From Flavobacterium sp. LC2016-13 (GTDB lineage Bacteria; Bacteroidota; Bacteroidia; Flavobacteriales; Flavobacteriaceae), in contig NZ_WMDQ01000001.1 of assembly GCF_009707955.1 (NCBI RefSeq), positions 248,001 through 312,000 on the forward strand: 64,000 bases of DNA, in the 5' to 3' direction. Each line of letters begins with the position of its first letter. Positions within the stretch are counted from its first letter, which is position 1. The notes beneath the pieces are model-generated. The model had not been told where the DNA came from, made no database searches, and worked only from the letters and a program-made list of their open reading frames with translations. Positions 9,183 to 17,842 of this stretch are shown here, one piece after another. The translations under genes were made by a program, and so were the position numbers.

Positions 9183-11185
9183 GATAATTCTAATACTATG
9201 GTTGAGTTTTTACTAATATTTTGTCCAGCCTGCAACGACTGTTTTTTTACTTTTCCTACTCCATTAACTTTTACTTTTAGACCTAAGTTTTCCAGTAAAG
9301 CGATGGCATCCATTCCCGGCATTCCTTTTAAATCAGGAATTTTGCTCGATTTTTTGTTCGATTCTGTAATGTATTTGTCGTAACTGATTTCTTGTTTCGG
9401 AATTTTAGAATCCAGCTGTTTAATCTTATTTGTTGATGGTGCATCTGTAAATATTTTTTGAGCGATTCTTTTAAAAACCGGCCCGGCTACATCGGCTCCG
9501 TAATAATTATTGTTGGCTGTATTTGGCTTATGAACCACTACAATACAGGAATATTTAGGATGATCTGCCGGAAAATATCCAGCGAAAGAAGAAGCGTAAT
9601 ACATTCCTTCTCTTCCTGCTTTACCATAGTTTACCATCGCTGTTCCTGTTTTTCCTGCCATAGAAAAATCTTTCGAATACAATTTAGAACCTGTTCCTTT
9701 TTTAACCACATTTTGCAAAACTGCTCTTACTTTTTTAAGCGTCTCCGGCGAACAAACCTGTGGATTCATTACTTCAACATCAAATTTCTTAATGCTTTTA
9801 TTCCATTCTTTTATTTCAGAAACAAATTGCGGTTTTACCATTACACCATTATTCGCAATTGAATTATATAATGTTAAAGTCTGCATTGGTGTCACCGAAA
9901 CTCCATACCCAAAAGCCATCCACGGAAGTGAAACTCCTGACCAGTTTTTATCTTTTGGATGCGGAATAATTGCTCTTCCTTCTCCTTGAAAATGCAATCC
10001 TAGTGTTTTATTTAATCCAAAACTCTTAATATGATCTACAAATTTTGCCGGGTTGTTTTTATAGTTTTCATAAACTGCCTGAACCATTACCGTATTTGAT
10101 GAAAGTTCAAATCCGCGGGCTAATGACACTTTTCCGTAACCACCATTATGCGAATCTCGAACTGAACGTCCGTAATATTTTACTATACCACCGTGGCTGT
10201 CATAAACTGTACTTGTATCAGCAACTTTATCTTCTAAAATTGCCATTAAATCGACTAGTTTAAAAGTTGATCCTGGTTCGTGAGACTCAGCAATTGCATA
10301 ATTTGTTGTTTCATAATACGATCCGTCTTCTGCTCTTCCTAAATTAGAAATTGCTTTTACATATCCGGTTTCAGTCTCCATAACTACTACACAACCGTGA
10401 TCTGCTTCGTAATCCTCTAATTGTTTCAATAAAGCATGATGTGCAATATCCTGAATGAAAACATCAATTGTAGAAATAACGTCGTAACCGTCAATTGGAT
10501 CTACTTCGTTTATATCACGAATAGGTTTCCATTGTCCTTTTGCAATTTTCTGCTTTAAAATTTTTCCGTCTTTCCCGTTCAAATAGCTTTTAAAAGCCCA
10601 TTCGATTCCTTTACCTACTTCTACTCCACTTGCCGGATCGATACGATCGTAACCAATTGTTCTTTCGGCAATTTTACCAATTGGGTGTTTTCTAACGGTT
10701 TCTTGTTCAATTATAATTCCGCCTTTAAAAGCACCTAAATTGAATAATGGAAAACCTTTTATTTTTACATATTCGGTATAACTCAAATTACGCGCAATCA
10801 AATAATAACGATTTTTATTTTCTCTGGCTTTTCTTAATTCTTTTTCAAAATAACTGCCTGATTTTCCTAAAACAGTTACTAATGAATCTGATAATGCTTT
10901 TACATATTTTTCAAAAGCTTCTGTTTTTGGCGCTTTTGCATCAAATCTAATTTCATAGTTAGGAATTGAGGTTGCCAATAAACTTCCGTCTGCCGAATAA
11001 ATATTTCCTTTGTTTGCCGGAATTACAAAATTTCTAACGGTACGTTGTTTTGCCAGTTGTCTATAGTGGTCACCTTCAATCCACTGAATATTAGTTAATT
11101 TAACGACAATAGCAATTGCCATCAAAAAGATGAAAACTGCTACGAGGTAAATTCTGTAGGATATATGTTTATCGTCTACTGCCAT
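9179..11185 (-). CDS. ftsI: Septal transpeptidase FtsI (class B penicillin-binding protein) with C-terminal PASTA domain
   Basis: Division-specific D,D-transpeptidase that cross-links septal peptidoglycan with FtsW as partner. One N-terminal membrane anchor (about 12-30), a PBP dimerisation region, then the catalytic motifs STFK (306-309, nucleophile Ser306), SSN (362-364) and KTGT (512-515). Residues 614-668 form one PASTA domain, starting KIPDLKGMPG. A PASTA tail is absent from E. coli FtsI but is found in Bacteroidota dcw PBPs. The length is 668 aa. It overlaps ftsL by 10 nt and murE by 4 nt. Confidence 0.96.
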   Translation of the reverse strand: MAVDDKHISYRIYLVAVFIFLMAIAIVVKLTNIQWIEGDHYRQLAKQRTVRNFVIPANKGNIYSADGSLLATSIPNYEIRFDAKAPKTEAFEKYVKALSDSLVTVLGKSGSYFEKELRKARENKNRYYLIARNLSYTEYVKIKGFPLFNLGAFKGGIIIEQETVRKHPIGKIAERTIGYDRIDPASGVEVGKGIEWAFKSYLNGKDGKILKQKIAKGQWKPIRDINEVDPIDGYDVISTIDVFIQDIAHHALLKQLEDYEADHGCVVVMETETGYVKAISNLGRAEDGSYYETTNYAIAESHEPGSTFKLVDLMAILEDKVADTSTVYDSHGGIVKYYGRSVRDSHNGGYGKVSLARGFELSSNTVMVQAVYENYKNNPAKFVDHIKSFGLNKTLGLHFQGEGRAIIPHPKDKNWSGVSLPWMAFGYGVSVTPMQTLTLYNSIANNGVMVKPQFVSEIKEWNKSIKKFDVEVMNPQVCSPETLKKVRAVLQNVVKKGTGSKLYSKDFSMAGKTGTAMVNYGKAGREGMYYASSFAGYFPADHPKYSCIVVVHKPNTANNNYYGADVAGPVFKRIAQKIFTDAPSTNKIKQLDSKIPKQEISYDKYITESNKKSSKIPDLKGMPGMDAIALLENLGLKVKVNGVGKVKKQSLQAGQNISKNSTIVLELS

Positions 11186-11523
11186 ATTCTTTTAAGGAAA
11201 CTTTTTTCTTCTTCTTTTTTAACTTCTATTTTTACCGGAGGAACTGTTGATGGAAAAATTTGCTTTTCGAGCATTTTATCCGATATCGTTGACTCCATTT
11301 TTAACTTCATTAATTCTGAACGTCGGTCTACAAACTCTGATCGCAATTCTTTTACATCATTGTTGAGTTTTGCAATTTCAAAAACCTTTTGTTCGTATCG
11401 TTGTGTATTTGCAATCATTATTATGGCAAGCAAAATGATAAAAACAATGAAACGCCAGTTTTTCACTGCGTCATCGTTTAATAGAAATCTTGCTTTTAAT
11501 ATGCTAAATACTCCGCCTTTCAT
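11176..11523 (-). CDS. ftsL: FtsL-like divisome protein
   Basis: Protein of 115 aa with a short basic cytoplasmic start, one membrane helix (about 24-40, RFIVFIILLAIIMIAN) and then a periplasmic coiled coil (about 42-80) with heptad-like Leu, Val and Ile spacing. This is the topology of FtsL, which joins FtsB and FtsQ in the divisome. Sequence conservation in FtsL is low, so identity rests on topology plus position between rsmH and ftsI. The C-terminal tail is rich in Lys and Glu. It lies 14 nt after rsmH. Confidence 0.82.
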   Translation of the reverse strand: MKGGVFSILKARFLLNDDAVKNWRFIVFIILLAIIMIANTQRYEQKVFEIAKLNNDVKELRSEFVDRRSELMKLKMESTISDKMLEKQIFPSTVPPVKIEVKKEEEKSFLKRIWQ

Positions 11524-11537
11524 TTTCTACCTTATTA

Positions 11538-12446
11538 TTATATCTTTTCTGCAATTCTTAATTTTGCACTTCTTGCTCTGTTATTAATCTTAATTTCGGC
11601 ATCATCAGGAACAATCAATTTTCCGATTGTTTTAAACGGCACTGAAAAATTTCCGAAAAAATCACGTTCAGGTTCTCCTTCAAACATTCCGTTTTTAATA
11701 AATCTTTTTACCAATCTGTCTTCTAAAGAATGATAAGAGATTACAGAAAATCTTCCGCCCGGATTAAGAATTTCTAACGATTGTTCGATAAATTCTTTTA
11801 AAACATCCATTTCCTGATTTACTTCAATTCGAATTGCCTGATAAATCTGTGCTAATATTTTATTTCGAACTCTTTCCGGTAAATATTTTGCCAAAACTTC
11901 TTTCAATTCATCTGTCGTTTTGATTGGTCGATGGTCTCTGGCTTCTACAATTGTTCTTGACAAAAGCGGTGCGTTTTTCAACTCTCCATAATCAAAAAAA
12001 ACACGACGCAAATCCTGTTCTTCATATTCATTGACAACTCTGTAAGCATTTAAATCATTTTTCTGACTCATTCGCATATCGAGTTCCGCATCAAATCTTG
12101 TCGAGAAACCTCGCTCGGGAACATCAAACTGATGTGATGAAACTCCTAAATCTGCCAGAATTCCATCTACTCCTTTAACACCATGAAAACGCAAGAACCT
12201 TTTTATAAATCTGAAATTCTCATTAATTAAGGTAAACCTCTCATCTGGTAATGCATTTGCTAAAGCATCTTCGTCCTGATCAAAAGCAAATAATTTTCCG
12301 TTTGGACCTAATCGTTTCAAAATTTCTTTTGAATGACCACCGCCGCCAAACGTAACATCTACATATATTCCGTCAGGTTTAATATTTAAACCATCAACTG
12401 TAGGATGAAGCAAAACCGGATTATGATATTCCATTGTCGTCGTCAT
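11538..12446 (-). CDS. rsmH: 16S rRNA (cytosine1402-N4)-methyltransferase RsmH
   Basis: SAM-dependent enzyme that methylates N4 of C1402 in 16S rRNA (formerly MraW). Seen: the SAM-binding loop TFGGGGHSKEIL (32-43), ADLGVSSHQFD, ERGFSTRFDAELDMRM, and the C-terminal ISYHSLEDRLVKRF signature. The length of 302 aa is usual. The ATG lies inside the end of mraZ (26-nt overlap); a second Met at residue 5 would reduce the overlap and is an alternative start. Confidence 0.97.
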   Translation of the reverse strand: MTTTMEYHNPVLLHPTVDGLNIKPDGIYVDVTFGGGGHSKEILKRLGPNGKLFAFDQDEDALANALPDERFTLINENFRFIKRFLRFHGVKGVDGILADLGVSSHQFDVPERGFSTRFDAELDMRMSQKNDLNAYRVVNEYEEQDLRRVFFDYGELKNAPLLSRTIVEARDHRPIKTTDELKEVLAKYLPERVRNKILAQIYQAIRIEVNQEMDVLKEFIEQSLEILNPGGRFSVISYHSLEDRLVKRFIKNGMFEGEPERDFFGNFSVPFKTIGKLIVPDDAEIKINNRARSAKLRIAEKI

Positions 12447-12894
12447 TAATATTTCCCATTACTTCTTCGGCTAAATCTGCAAAATCCATATCTTCGCCGC
12501 TTATTGATTTTTCATATAAATCTTTATCCCAAATCTCAACAATATTAACCGCAGATGAAAAAACAACATCTTTAGCAATACCTGAAAAAGCTACCAAATC
12601 TTTTGGCACCAATAACCTACCCAATGCATCAATCTCTACCATTTTAACTCCTGCAGTAAATCTTCGGATGAAATCATTGTTCTTTTTTACAAAACGATTC
12701 AGCTTGTTGATTTTTTGCATCATCAAATCCCATTCTTCCATTGGATACAATTCTAAACACTGTTGAAAAACAGAGCGCTTCAAAACGAAACCGTTTTGAA
12801 GAGATGAAGTCAATTGCTTTTTTAAGGGCGCAGGCAACATTAGCCTCCCTTTAGCATCGACTTTACACTCATATGTTCCGACAATTGTGTTCAA
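12421..12894 (-). CDS. mraZ: Transcriptional regulator MraZ (TTG start)
   Basis: Ring-forming DNA-binding protein with two AbrB-like half domains; it represses the dcw operon in E. coli. Both DxxGRxxxP signatures are present: DAKGRLMLP (13-21) and DALGRLLVP (89-97). The length of 157 aa is normal. The start is TTG at 12894-12892: the frame upstream reaches a TAA within seven codons without an ATG or GTG, and the protein from this TTG begins MNTIVGTYECK as expected for the family. A weak start may limit the amount of this autoregulator. Four GTGG boxes lie just upstream. Confidence 0.96.
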   Translation of the reverse strand: MNTIVGTYECKVDAKGRLMLPAPLKKQLTSSLQNGFVLKRSVFQQCLELYPMEEWDLMMQKINKLNRFVKKNNDFIRRFTAGVKMVEIDALGRLLVPKDLVAFSGIAKDVVFSSAVNIVEIWDKDLYEKSISGEDMDFADLAEEVMGNINDDDNGIS

Positions 12895-12914
12895 AAAAAA
12901 TACATTAATATGTT

Positions 12915-12985
12915 ATACAGCAAAAATATAAAAAATATTACCACATTTTACCACAAAATACCACTTTGTTAATAAGTTTAACCAC
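12915..12985 (-). promoter_or_regulatory. Putative MraZ operator: GTGGT boxes at 10-bp spacing upstream of mraZ
   Basis: On the minus strand GTGGTA occurs at 12959-12964, 12949-12954 and 12939-12944, exactly 10 bp apart, with a fourth box GTGGTT at 12980-12985, 21 bp further up (two helical turns). This mirrors the known MraZ operator layout of three short G-rich boxes separated by 5 nt (TGGGN in E. coli, GTGG-type in Mycoplasma). A TAnnTTTG-like element (TATTTTTG) lies downstream, between the boxes and the TTG start. Binding by this MraZ is inferred. Confidence 0.7.
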
Positions 12986-13272
12986 TTTGAGCCTAAAACG
13001 ATTAATTAATAGACAATCAAGACATTAGACATTAATTATTCTACACAGAATATTGCTGAGAAATTGTAAAAAATACCCAGTAATTCTCTTAAAAACATAA
13101 TTATAATACAAAAATTTTAACATTCTGTTATTCCATCAATACCCCCAATAAATACTGATTTTTAATCACTTAGATATTCGACTAAAATTATCTAGTTAAA
13201 ATATGGCAGCAAAAATCCATTTTTATTTATTTAACCCTATATTTGTCCAAATTGAAATTGGCATTAGATTAG
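12986..13272. other. Divergent intergenic region between the dcw operon and an alpha/beta hydrolase gene
   Basis: Very AT-rich. Apart from the MraZ boxes at its left side, a TATATTTG element at 13238-13245 matches the Bacteroidota -7 consensus 28 nt before the hydrolase ATG, without a clear TTG at -33. No reading frame or stable hairpin was recognised in the middle part. Confidence 0.5.
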
Positions 13273-14037
13273 ATGGACAAAAACTACAAAAAAGAAGGCA
13301 AGTACAGCTATTATGAAGCTGGAGAAGGAACTCCTATCGTTATTTTACACGGCTTAATGGGAGGCCTAAGTAACTTTGATGCTGTAGCAGAATATTTCCC
13401 AACGAAAGGATATAAAGTTGTAATTCCTGATTTGCCAATATATACCCAAAGTATTTTAAAAACCAACGTAAAAAGTTTTGCGAAATACGTTAAGGACTTT
13501 ATCACTTTTAAAGGCTTTGACAAAGTAATTTTATTAGGTAACTCATTAGGAGGACATATCGCCCTGTATCACACTAAACTATATCCTGAAAAAGTAGCAG
13601 GACTTGTAATTACCGGAAGTTCGGGACTTTACGAAAGTGCTATGGGAGACAGTTACCCGAAAAGAGGCGATTATGAATACATCAGAAAAAAAGCTGAAGA
13701 TGTATTTTATGATCCTAAAATTGCAACTCCTGAACTAATTGATGAAGTATATGCTACCGTAAATGACCGCATCAAACTGATCAAAACCTTAACGATTGCT
13801 AAAAGTGCCATTCGTCATAATATGGCAAAAGATTTACCAAAAATGACAGCTGAAACCTGTATTATTTGGGGTAAAAATGATGCCGTAACTCCACCAAATG
13901 TTGCAGAAGAATTTGATAAATTATTGCCTAATTCAACTTTATATTGGATTGACAAATGTGGACACGCTGCTATGATGGAACATCCTGAGGAATTCAACAA
14001 GATTCTTGAAGAATGGCTCGTTAAAAAGAATTTATAG
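13273..14037 (+). CDS. Alpha/beta-fold hydrolase
   Basis: Protein of 254 aa with the alpha/beta hydrolase layout: oxyanion motif HGLMGG (26-31), nucleophile elbow GNSLGG with Ser91, acid Asp203 in WGKNDAVTPP and catalytic His231 in DKCGHAAMMEHPEE. No signal peptide, so it is cytoplasmic. The cap region between 120 and 180 is helical. The substrate cannot be read from the sequence; esterases and C-C hydrolases share this pattern. It sits 41 nt upstream of engB on the same strand, so the two may be co-transcribed. Confidence 0.9.
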   Translation: MDKNYKKEGKYSYYEAGEGTPIVILHGLMGGLSNFDAVAEYFPTKGYKVVIPDLPIYTQSILKTNVKSFAKYVKDFITFKGFDKVILLGNSLGGHIALYHTKLYPEKVAGLVITGSSGLYESAMGDSYPKRGDYEYIRKKAEDVFYDPKIATPELIDEVYATVNDRIKLIKTLTIAKSAIRHNMAKDLPKMTAETCIIWGKNDAVTPPNVAEEFDKLLPNSTLYWIDKCGHAAMMEHPEEFNKILEEWLVKKNL

Positions 14038-14078
14038 CATCTAACTTTCGATTTTAGGAGGTTTTAAAAACAAAACAC

Positions 14079-14699
14079 ATGAAAATTAATACCGCCGAAT
14101 TTATTATCAGTAATTCTGAAGTTGCAAAATGTCCTAAGGATTTTTTGCCGGAATATGCTTTTATCGGCCGCTCAAACGTAGGTAAGTCATCGTTGATTAA
14201 CATGCTTACCAACCATAAAAATTTAGCCAAAACTTCAGGAAGACCAGGAAAAACGCAATTAATTAATCATTTTAAGATTAACAACAATTGGTTCCTTGTC
14301 GATTTGCCTGGTTATGGTTATGCTAAAGTTTCTAAAAAAACAAAGTCGGTTTTTCAGCAATTTATTACTGATTATTTCGAAACCAGAGAACAACTTGTTT
14401 GTGCTTTTGTTTTGATTGATATTCGCCACGAAGCTCAAAATATTGACATTGAATTTATGTCGTATATGGGAGAAAGCGAAATTCCGTTTTGCATTATTTT
14501 TACTAAAGCAGACAAAATCAGTAAAACCAAAGTTGACTCGCATATTGCTGCATACAAAAAACAAATGTTTGCCAATAACTGGGAAGAAATGCCACATTAT
14601 TTTGTGACTTCAGCAACAGAACAAACAGGAAAAGATGAAGTTTTAAATTATATTGACGAAGTTAATCAGGAGGTTTTTAAAAACAATAGCGAATTTTAA
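14079..14699 (+). CDS. engB: Ribosome biogenesis GTPase EngB (YihA/YsxC)
   Basis: Small essential GTPase that helps assemble the 50S subunit. G1 GRSNVGKSS (30-38), switch region with SGRPGKTQ (53-60), G3 DLPGYG (75-80), G4 TKAD (142-145) and G5 SAT (178-180) are all present. The length of 206 aa is typical. The reading frame ends at a bidirectional hairpin shared with the convergent gldC. Confidence 0.96.
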   Translation: MKINTAEFIISNSEVAKCPKDFLPEYAFIGRSNVGKSSLINMLTNHKNLAKTSGRPGKTQLINHFKINNNWFLVDLPGYGYAKVSKKTKSVFQQFITDYFETREQLVCAFVLIDIRHEAQNIDIEFMSYMGESEIPFCIIFTKADKISKTKVDSHIAAYKKQMFANNWEEMPHYFVTSATEQTGKDEVLNYIDEVNQEVFKNNSEF

Positions 14700-14737
14700 A
14701 TTCGAAATTCCAATCCTTCGACTTCGCTCAGGAAGAC

Positions 14738-14788
14738 AAAAAAAATCCCAAATTCCAATTATAAGATTGAAATTTGGGATTTTTTTTA
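14738..14788. terminator. Bidirectional terminator between engB and gldC
   Basis: A long hairpin (AAATCCCAAATT... pairing with ...AATTTGGGATTT) is flanked by an A tract on the left and a T tract on the right, so it can end transcripts from both sides. A short dispersed-repeat-like piece (CCTTCGACTTCGCTCAGG) lies just before it at 14714-14731. Confidence 0.8.
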
Positions 14789-14805
14789 TTGGGATTTTTA
14801 AATAT

Positions 14806-15141
14806 TTATTTTGTCAATTCCAATTTCTCTGCAAAGTAATCACAGAAATCTTTCATTGTATCTGACATTTTTTCGTCATCGGTAGCACGTTTAAAAGTGT
14901 CTGACATTGCTACTAAAGTTTGATGAAAGAAAATCTTCATTTCATCTACCGGCATATCTTTCGTCCACAAGTCAATACGCATCGTTTCTTTGGCTTTACT
15001 ATCCCAAATAGACAACATTATCGCTTTTGCTTCTTCGGCCTGAACACCGCCATCCTGAGCGCTCCATGTTAATTTTTCCGGCACGCGGTTTTCGTCTAAT
15101 TCTATATTGAATTTAATTTCTGAGTTTATTGTATCTGACAT
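14806..15141 (-). CDS. gldC: Gliding motility protein GldC
   Basis: Soluble 111-aa protein without signal peptide, matching the short GldC family of gliding Bacteroidota. In F. johnsoniae it lies directly after gldB and makes gliding more efficient rather than being essential. Here its ATG overlaps the gldB stop as TAATG, so the two are translationally coupled. It is rich in acidic residues, with no recognisable catalytic motif. Function is taken from the family and context. Confidence 0.93.
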   Translation of the reverse strand: MSDTINSEIKFNIELDENRVPEKLTWSAQDGGVQAEEAKAIMLSIWDSKAKETMRIDLWTKDMPVDEMKIFFHQTLVAMSDTFKRATDDEKMSDTMKDFCDYFAEKLELTK

Positions 15142-16097
15142 TATTTCTTAGGTTTATATTTTGACTTTTCGAAAATTTCTTTTGCATCTGTTTTTAATAA
15201 TTCAGGCAACGTAACATTATTGTTTTTCATGTAAGAACGCACCATTTGCCAGCCAATCCAGGCTCCAACTCTTCCCGGTGATTCGTTATCCAGTTCTAAA
15301 TAAAATTTAGAAAACGGAGCTGGCGCAATAAATCGGGTATTTAATTTAGGATCGGCGCTGTATAACATTTCTTTTTCAAGAAAATAACGCCACATATAGT
15401 TTTCATTTTCTTCACACCATTTTATTTGTTCCGGCGTATAACCCATTTTATCTGCATCTGTATAATCAGGTAAAAGCAAATCTTTTGCATACAATTGTTT
15501 TCCTTCAAAAATCATTTGAGAAAGTAGCGTTTTATCAGCAGAAGGCGGAATGTTTCTATAAGCAAAACTAGAAACCACATCCGGCATGATTTGTTTTTCT
15601 TCGAAATTTTGTTTCAAATAATTCGGAAACTGATAAAACTTATGTTCTCTTCCTAAATACAATTCCAATGCAACAATCACCAGACTATCTGCATAAATCG
15701 CTTTAGCATTATAATCCATTTCTGCAATTACCGTAATTACTTTAGGTGTTTTTGTTTTTGGAAAATAATATTTTACGTGTTGAAACAACGTATTGAATTC
15801 CTCACGAACCGGTTCAAAATTGGCGTATCTTTTTTGTACTTCTGTATAAACTTCTTTCCAAATTGGATCCTGCATTTTATTTAGCCAAACTGCATCATCA
15901 TTTCCAGGTGGAAAAAAGAAAGGATATTGTCTTTTTACTTTTGCCAGATCCTCTGGTTTGGTTTCAAAAAACACTTTATCAAAACGTTCTACTTTAATAT
16001 CAACAGGAATTTCCTCAACTGCTTTTTCGACTTTACTTTTTTGATCACAAGACAAAAAAAACAAGCACAGAACCACTGCAAAGCGATATATTTTCAT
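15141..16097 (-). CDS. gldB: Gliding motility lipoprotein GldB
   Basis: Lipoprotein of 318 aa: the signal peptide ends in the lipobox FLSC with Cys17. GldB is required for gliding in F. johnsoniae, and its mutants are linked to loss of type IX secretion dependent surface motility. The family is restricted to Bacteroidota and has a distant resemblance to zinc peptidase-like folds, but no HExxH is visible here. Overlap with gldC by one base indicates a two-gene operon. Divergent to nadE, with a 100-nt shared promoter region. Confidence 0.95.
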   Translation of the reverse strand: MKIYRFAVVLCLFFLSCDQKSKVEKAVEEIPVDIKVERFDKVFFETKPEDLAKVKRQYPFFFPPGNDDAVWLNKMQDPIWKEVYTEVQKRYANFEPVREEFNTLFQHVKYYFPKTKTPKVITVIAEMDYNAKAIYADSLVIVALELYLGREHKFYQFPNYLKQNFEEKQIMPDVVSSFAYRNIPPSADKTLLSQMIFEGKQLYAKDLLLPDYTDADKMGYTPEQIKWCEENENYMWRYFLEKEMLYSADPKLNTRFIAPAPFSKFYLELDNESPGRVGAWIGWQMVRSYMKNNNVTLPELLKTDAKEIFEKSKYKPKK

Positions 16098-16197
16098 TTT
16101 ATTTTAATTAGATTTGTGTTGCTAAAATTTAAGCAAAATGTATACTTAAAAAATTTTATGCAAATATACATCCCTGTATCTTAAAACTTGAACTATT

Positions 16198-17004
16198 ATG
16201 GCTAAAAAAAGTACTATTCAGACAGAAAAAGTAAATACCTACATTGTAGAGTGGTTGAAAAATTATGCTAACAATGCAAAAGTAAATGGTTTTGTTATTG
16301 GAATTTCCGGTGGAGTTGACTCTGCTGTAACTTCAACCTTATGCGCACAGACCGGTTTAGAGGTTTTATGTGTAGAAATGCCAATTCATCAGGCTGAAAG
16401 TCAGGTATCAAGAGGAAGAGAACATATTGAGCAATTAAAAAAGCGTTTTCCGAATGTTTCGAACGTGCAAACTGATTTAACGACTACTTTTGAAGCTTTT
16501 AAGAGCTCAGTGCCATCTTCAAAAGATTCAACAAAAGTTAATTTATCGTTAGCGAATACAAGAGCTCGTTTACGAATGACTTCTTTGTACTATCTAGCTG
16601 GTATTCACGGGCTTTTAGTAGCAGGAACGGGGAACAAGGTAGAAGATTTTGGTGTTGGTTTCTATACAAAGTACGGAGATGGAGGAGTTGACCTAAGCCC
16701 AATTGCTGACTTAATGAAGTCTGATGTTTATGCTCTTGGGGAATATTTAACAATTCCAAACTCAATTTTAACAGCAGCTCCTACAGATGGATTATTTGGT
16801 GATAACAGAACCGATGAGGATCAATTAGGAGCCAGTTATGACGAACTTGAATGGGCGATGCTTGCTGCGGAGTCAGGAAATACGGTAGCTGACTTCACTG
16901 GGAGAGAAAAATCTGTCTTTGAAATTTATAAACGTTTAAACACCAGCAACAAGCATAAAATGGATGCAATACCTGTTTGTTTAATTCCAAAAACGTTAAA
17001 ATAA
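16198..17004 (+). CDS. nadE: NAD synthase NadE
   Basis: Catalyses the last step of NAD synthesis from nicotinic acid adenine dinucleotide. The ATP pyrophosphatase P-loop SGGVDS is at 37-42; VAGTGNKVEDFGVGFYTKYGDGG and the C-terminal substrate loop are seen. At 268 aa there is no N-terminal glutaminase domain, so this is the ammonia-dependent form. It borders gldB divergently, as in related flavobacteria. Confidence 0.95.
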   Translation: MAKKSTIQTEKVNTYIVEWLKNYANNAKVNGFVIGISGGVDSAVTSTLCAQTGLEVLCVEMPIHQAESQVSRGREHIEQLKKRFPNVSNVQTDLTTTFEAFKSSVPSSKDSTKVNLSLANTRARLRMTSLYYLAGIHGLLVAGTGNKVEDFGVGFYTKYGDGGVDLSPIADLMKSDVYALGEYLTIPNSILTAAPTDGLFGDNRTDEDQLGASYDELEWAMLAAESGNTVADFTGREKSVFEIYKRLNTSNKHKMDAIPVCLIPKTLK

Positions 17005-17098
17005 AACTTTTTAACATTTGTCTGCGATTAATTACAGAATTTATTTATTAATTTTACAACTCCAAAAAACATGATAATAATTCTAAAAAGGTAAAATT

Positions 17099-17728
17099 AT
17101 GATTAAAGTATGTCTTGCAGACAATCATCCTGTGACTCACTTTGGCGTTAAGTCTTATTTTAAAGACCACGATCAAATTTCAATTGTTGCCAACGTAGGC
17201 AATTTTTCAATGGTTAGAGATATTCTTCAGACGAAGGAGATTGACATCCTAATTCTAGATCTAGAGTTAGAAGGTCTTTCGAGCATCTTCGAAGTGAAAT
17301 CTATCCTGAAAAATTTTCCGAAAACAAAAATTGTAATTTTTAGTGACCTCGCTGAACAGATGTATGCTCCAAATGCAATTAAAGCAGGAGTTTCTGGTTA
17401 CGTGCACAAAACAGAAAAACTTGAAACTTTAGGTCTTTCTATCATTAAAGTGCATGAAGGAAAAATTATTATCAATGAAACAGTTCGCAAAAACATGGCC
17501 CTAATTGCTAAACAAAGCAAGAGCGAACGTTTGTACAGAAAACTTTCTAATCGCGAGATTGAAGTTTTGCGCTATTTAAGCGATGGTAAAAAAAACAATG
17601 AAATCTCAAAAATTTTAAACCTGAACGAAAAAACGATCAGTACTTACAAATTGAGATTATTAACTAAATTAAATGTTACTAATTTAGTTGACTTAGTTAA
17701 TAAAGCTAAGACATTAGAAATTATTTAA
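17099..17728 (+). CDS. NarL/LuxR-type response regulator
   Basis: Receiver domain (about 1-120) with the acidic pocket at Asp8, phosphoacceptor Asp54 in LILDLE and Lys104 in VHKTEK, followed by a LuxR-type helix-turn-helix (149-191; LSNREIEVLRYLSDG ... EKTISTYKLRL). No sensor kinase is next to it, so its input is unknown (orphan regulator). It stands alone between nadE and the convergent dnaG and ends at a hairpin terminator. Cytoplasmic DNA-binding protein. Confidence 0.92.
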   Translation: MIKVCLADNHPVTHFGVKSYFKDHDQISIVANVGNFSMVRDILQTKEIDILILDLELEGLSSIFEVKSILKNFPKTKIVIFSDLAEQMYAPNAIKAGVSGYVHKTEKLETLGLSIIKVHEGKIIINETVRKNMALIAKQSKSERLYRKLSNREIEVLRYLSDGKKNNEISKILNLNEKTISTYKLRLLTKLNVTNLVDLVNKAKTLEII

Positions 17729-17791
17729 TGGTGTAAAATTACTCTTCCGGTATCTTCCAAATATCGGCGAATAATCCAAAAACCGTAGACG

Positions 17792-17838
17792 AAAGCTCTG
17801 TATTATCTGATTTATCAGTTATATAGAGCTTTTTAATT
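17792..17838 (+). terminator. Terminator after the response regulator gene
   Basis: The stem AAGCTCT/AGAGCTT, with an inner CTGAT/ATCAG pair, is followed by TTTTT on the plus strand. It lies between convergent genes; the minus strand lacks a T tract. Confidence 0.65.
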
Positions 17839-17842
17839 TTAT

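Noticed and set aside
11165..11587. A 140-codon plus-strand frame opposite ftsL and rsmH
   Set aside because: It is the mirror frame of real dcw genes in AT-rich sequence.
12939..12985. Regularly spaced GTGGT boxes as a tiny CRISPR or iteron array
   Set aside because: Units are only 5-6 nt with 5-nt gaps and lie directly upstream of mraZ; the MraZ operator layout explains them better.
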